Below are positions 62,030-64,000 of a DNA stretch of 64,000 bases, piece after piece. The translations under genes and the position numbers were made by a program. The DNA lies in the NCBI GenBank assembly GCA_000611775.1, contig KK106981.1, positions 6,718,312 through 6,782,311 of the forward strand, read 5' to 3'. The stretch comes from Umbilicaria muhlenbergii (taxonomy: Eukaryota; Ascomycota; Lecanoromycetes; Umbilicariales; Umbilicariaceae). The notes beneath the pieces were generated by a model, which was not told where the DNA came from, searched no databases, and worked only from the letters and a program-made list of their open reading frames with translations. Each line of letters starts with the position of its first letter. Position 1 is the stretch's first letter.

Positions 62030-63776
62030 TCATCCAGCCATATCCCTCGGCCTCCACGTCTCCTCTTGTCTCGTCCCCGGCGGCAACCACGCATTAGCCG
62101 CACTATTCGTCCTCGGTCTCCCCAACCCCGCCGCGTCTTTCTTCTCATCCGCATAGCTCGATCCATCCACCCCGCCGAAGAGTTGCCCCGACGCGACGGC
62201 GCTCTGGGGCGTCTCGACCATTGCGCTGGCACTGGAGGGATAGCGGCCGTGCTCAGCGTTGTTGGTGGTATCCAAGACAAGCGGTAATAGCGGGCTCTCA
62301 TTCTTCAACTGATCAAGACGAGCTCTCCGATCCGCTTTTGCGGCATCGCTGGTGCGGTCGTAGAGATACAGACCGATGAACGTGAGGGCGATACCGGCGG
62401 CTTGGACGGGGGTGGTGGTGTTTCCGAACCAGACGATTGCGGCCACGATGATGAAGACGCGTTTGATGAGCGAGGCGACGGAGTAGGTGACTGGCGAAAC
62501 CATGGACAGGAGCACGAAAGCGATGATGTTTTGCCCGAAGTGGAAGATGCCGTTGAAAACGAACTCGACGGTTAGCCGGCCGTGGTCCAGCGCGTCGTGT
62601 TTGTCGGCTAGATCGATGGAGCCGTCGTGCAGGAAGTCATTTAAGAGGGTGAACCCTTCGGACCAGAGCCAGATGGGGAAGGTGAGGAGGAAGGCGAGGC
62701 CGGAGCAGTAGCAGAGAAGGTTGAGTTTGTCGAGGGTGCGGGAGCGGGATTGGTGGCCGTGCAGGCCGTCGGCTTCGGCGCGGGCGGCCTCGTTGAAGAG
62801 TTTTTTGGAGAAGATGTTTTGAGTGACGAAGATGAGGGCGCCGCCGAAGGCGCAGAGGATGCCGAAGAAGTTACCGGAGAACTCGACCGAGCAAGCCAGG
62901 ATGACGCCTAGGGTCAGAGGGATCAGGGAGAGGTATGTGGTGACTGGGTAGCGGATGTGGAAGATGAAACGGTATGCGAGGACGGTGAAGAGAGGGGAGA
63001 GGCCTTTGATGGTGTGGACGAGGGAGACGGGGATGACGGATGTGGCCGTTGCGGAGAGGATATGCCCGCCGATTTGGAAAAGCGCAAGAGGGAGAGTGGT
63101 GTTGATGACTTCGCGAGTGGGAGCGCGGATGCCATGTTTCAGCGCGGGTATAGCGGTCTTCAAGGACGGGTAGAGGTGGGCCAGATATGCGAATAAGACA
63201 CACCAAGTAGATACGAAAGCGAATTGGACGAGAGTAAGAGTGATTGGTTTGGGAAAGGCGTTTAGTATGGATTTCGACGATGTATTGGTGAGGGCTGAAC
63301 TCGTGTACCAAACAAGACAAAGAATCTACGCTTGTATATCAGCTATTGGTGTCGAAGGTGAAAGCCTGGTCTGACAGGAGAGCCCATACTACAAGCTTCA
63401 CCGACACAGGCGCTTTCAGCGCGTCTGCTATCTCGTGCGCATTGGCGCTGACGCTGCCCTTTCTCGTCCGTATTGTTCTGATAGCATCGCTGAGACTCTT
63501 CTGCCGACCATGTCTAGCCCACTGCCCATTGCTCCATGCAACATGATTTTCTCTTCGCGGCTGCCATCTCTCGCTGTGAAGAATGCCGTTTGCCTTTGGG
63601 GGAGCGTTCGGACTGGGCGTTCGCGCTGTGGTTCTTCCAGTCGGCCCTTCTTCCACATACACTGGTAGAAGGCTTCTGGGTGAAGGTGTGGCTTCGAAAT
63701 CAGGGAATTTGAAGTTCTCGGCGTGATTTGAAGATGTAGACCATCGGCGTTCACTGGTGGAGGTCATCGTCGACAT
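62030..63776 (-). CDS. SLY41: SLY41-like drug/metabolite (triose-phosphate-type) transporter
   Basis: Two exons, 63776-63390 and 63325-62030, with a 64-base intron, give 560 residues. The junction restores VKLVILCLVWYTSSALTNTS, the first membrane helix. An upstream alternative donor two residues earlier also keeps frame, but the chosen one matches the family spacing. Residues 1-120 are a cytosolic Ser/Pro/Arg-rich tail with SLSDAIRTIRTRKGS. About ten transmembrane helices follow, with the TPT family signatures NTSSKSILNAFPKPITLTLV, GHILSATATSVIPVSLVHTI, KGLSPLFTVL and SPVTYSVASLIKRVFIIVAA. A disordered C-terminal tail of about 100 residues ends the protein. Yeast Sly41 is an ER/Golgi multicopy suppressor of Ypt1 loss; its plant relatives are chloroplast phosphate translocators. 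The substrate here is unknown and the location (early secretory pathway) is inferred. Confidence 0.82.
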
Positions 63777-64000
63777 GCTTGTAGGGCCCTACCGAGGGGA
63801 CAGCAGCTGACTTCCCATAAACAAGCTAGCCTCTTCAAGTACATGATGCGAAAGCGTATTATTGCAGCATTGTAAGATCTAGGGGTGGCGATTGTCGTAA
63901 GATGGGTACGTGCGGCTCAGCGAGCGGCTCGGTCACAAAGGCTCATGGCAGGATGATGTAGGATGTTCGGACGGTAATGCGGCAAAGATTCCCAAAGAGT
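63777..64000. other. Upstream region of the SLY41-like gene to the window edge
   Basis: Promoter side of SLY41 (-). Nothing recognised; only 224 bases are visible. Confidence 0.4.

Overview
The window is nuclear DNA of a filamentous ascomycete (Pezizomycotina). The evidence is short 45-110 base GT-AG introns, orthologues such as a Byr4 two-component GAP subunit, a fungal XRCC4/Lif1, a KDM4-type JmjC demethylase and the 78 kDa complex I subunit, and an AT-rich retroelement relic. A Dothideomycete is my best guess for the class, but that is inference. I rebuilt 19 gene models by hand; those described as spliced keep the reading frame across every proposed junction and restore conserved family motifs.

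Layout. 1-3906 is a retroelement graveyard: an AT-rich Ty3/gypsy chromovirus relic, two copies of a 138-base LTR-like unit, an antisense zinc-cluster/coiled-coil ORF, then the 3' end and LTR of a second gypsy element. 3907-13565 holds carnitine acetyltransferase (-), a cupin protein (+), RAD57 (+), a four-exon CENP-W (-) and an MFS transporter (-). 14245-27061 holds a frame-broken F-box gene, a secreted CAP/PR-1 protein, a SPATA20/YyaL-type thioredoxin-fold protein, SelO/Fmp40 (-) and an aldo-keto reductase. 27.4-29.6 kb is accessory DNA: small inverted-repeat elements around a stand-alone Tc1/mariner-like HTH protein. 29649-44191 holds KDM4, a YAG7-like RGG protein, a multi-UIM protein and an AF4/Ebp1-like elongation factor. 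45750-63776 holds the KDEL receptor ERD2, a repeat protein ending in an integrase-type HHCC zinc domain, XRCC4, BYR4, NUO78 and a SLY41-like transporter.

There is no biosynthetic cluster or operon; the genes are independent housekeeping and regulatory units. By theme they cover DNA repair (RAD57, XRCC4), chromatin and transcription (KDM4, AF4-like), mitosis (CENP-W, BYR4), mitochondria and redox (NUO78, SelO, SPATA20-like) and secretory traffic (ERD2, SLY41).

The two observations I would follow first are: (i) a domesticated-looking gene at 48561-50145 that joins EPPAQLG-type repeats to an integrase-like HHCC domain and is flanked by its own repeat arrays; and (ii) an intragenic strand-composition switch (C-rich to G-rich coding strand) in the last 200-700 bases of at least nine genes.
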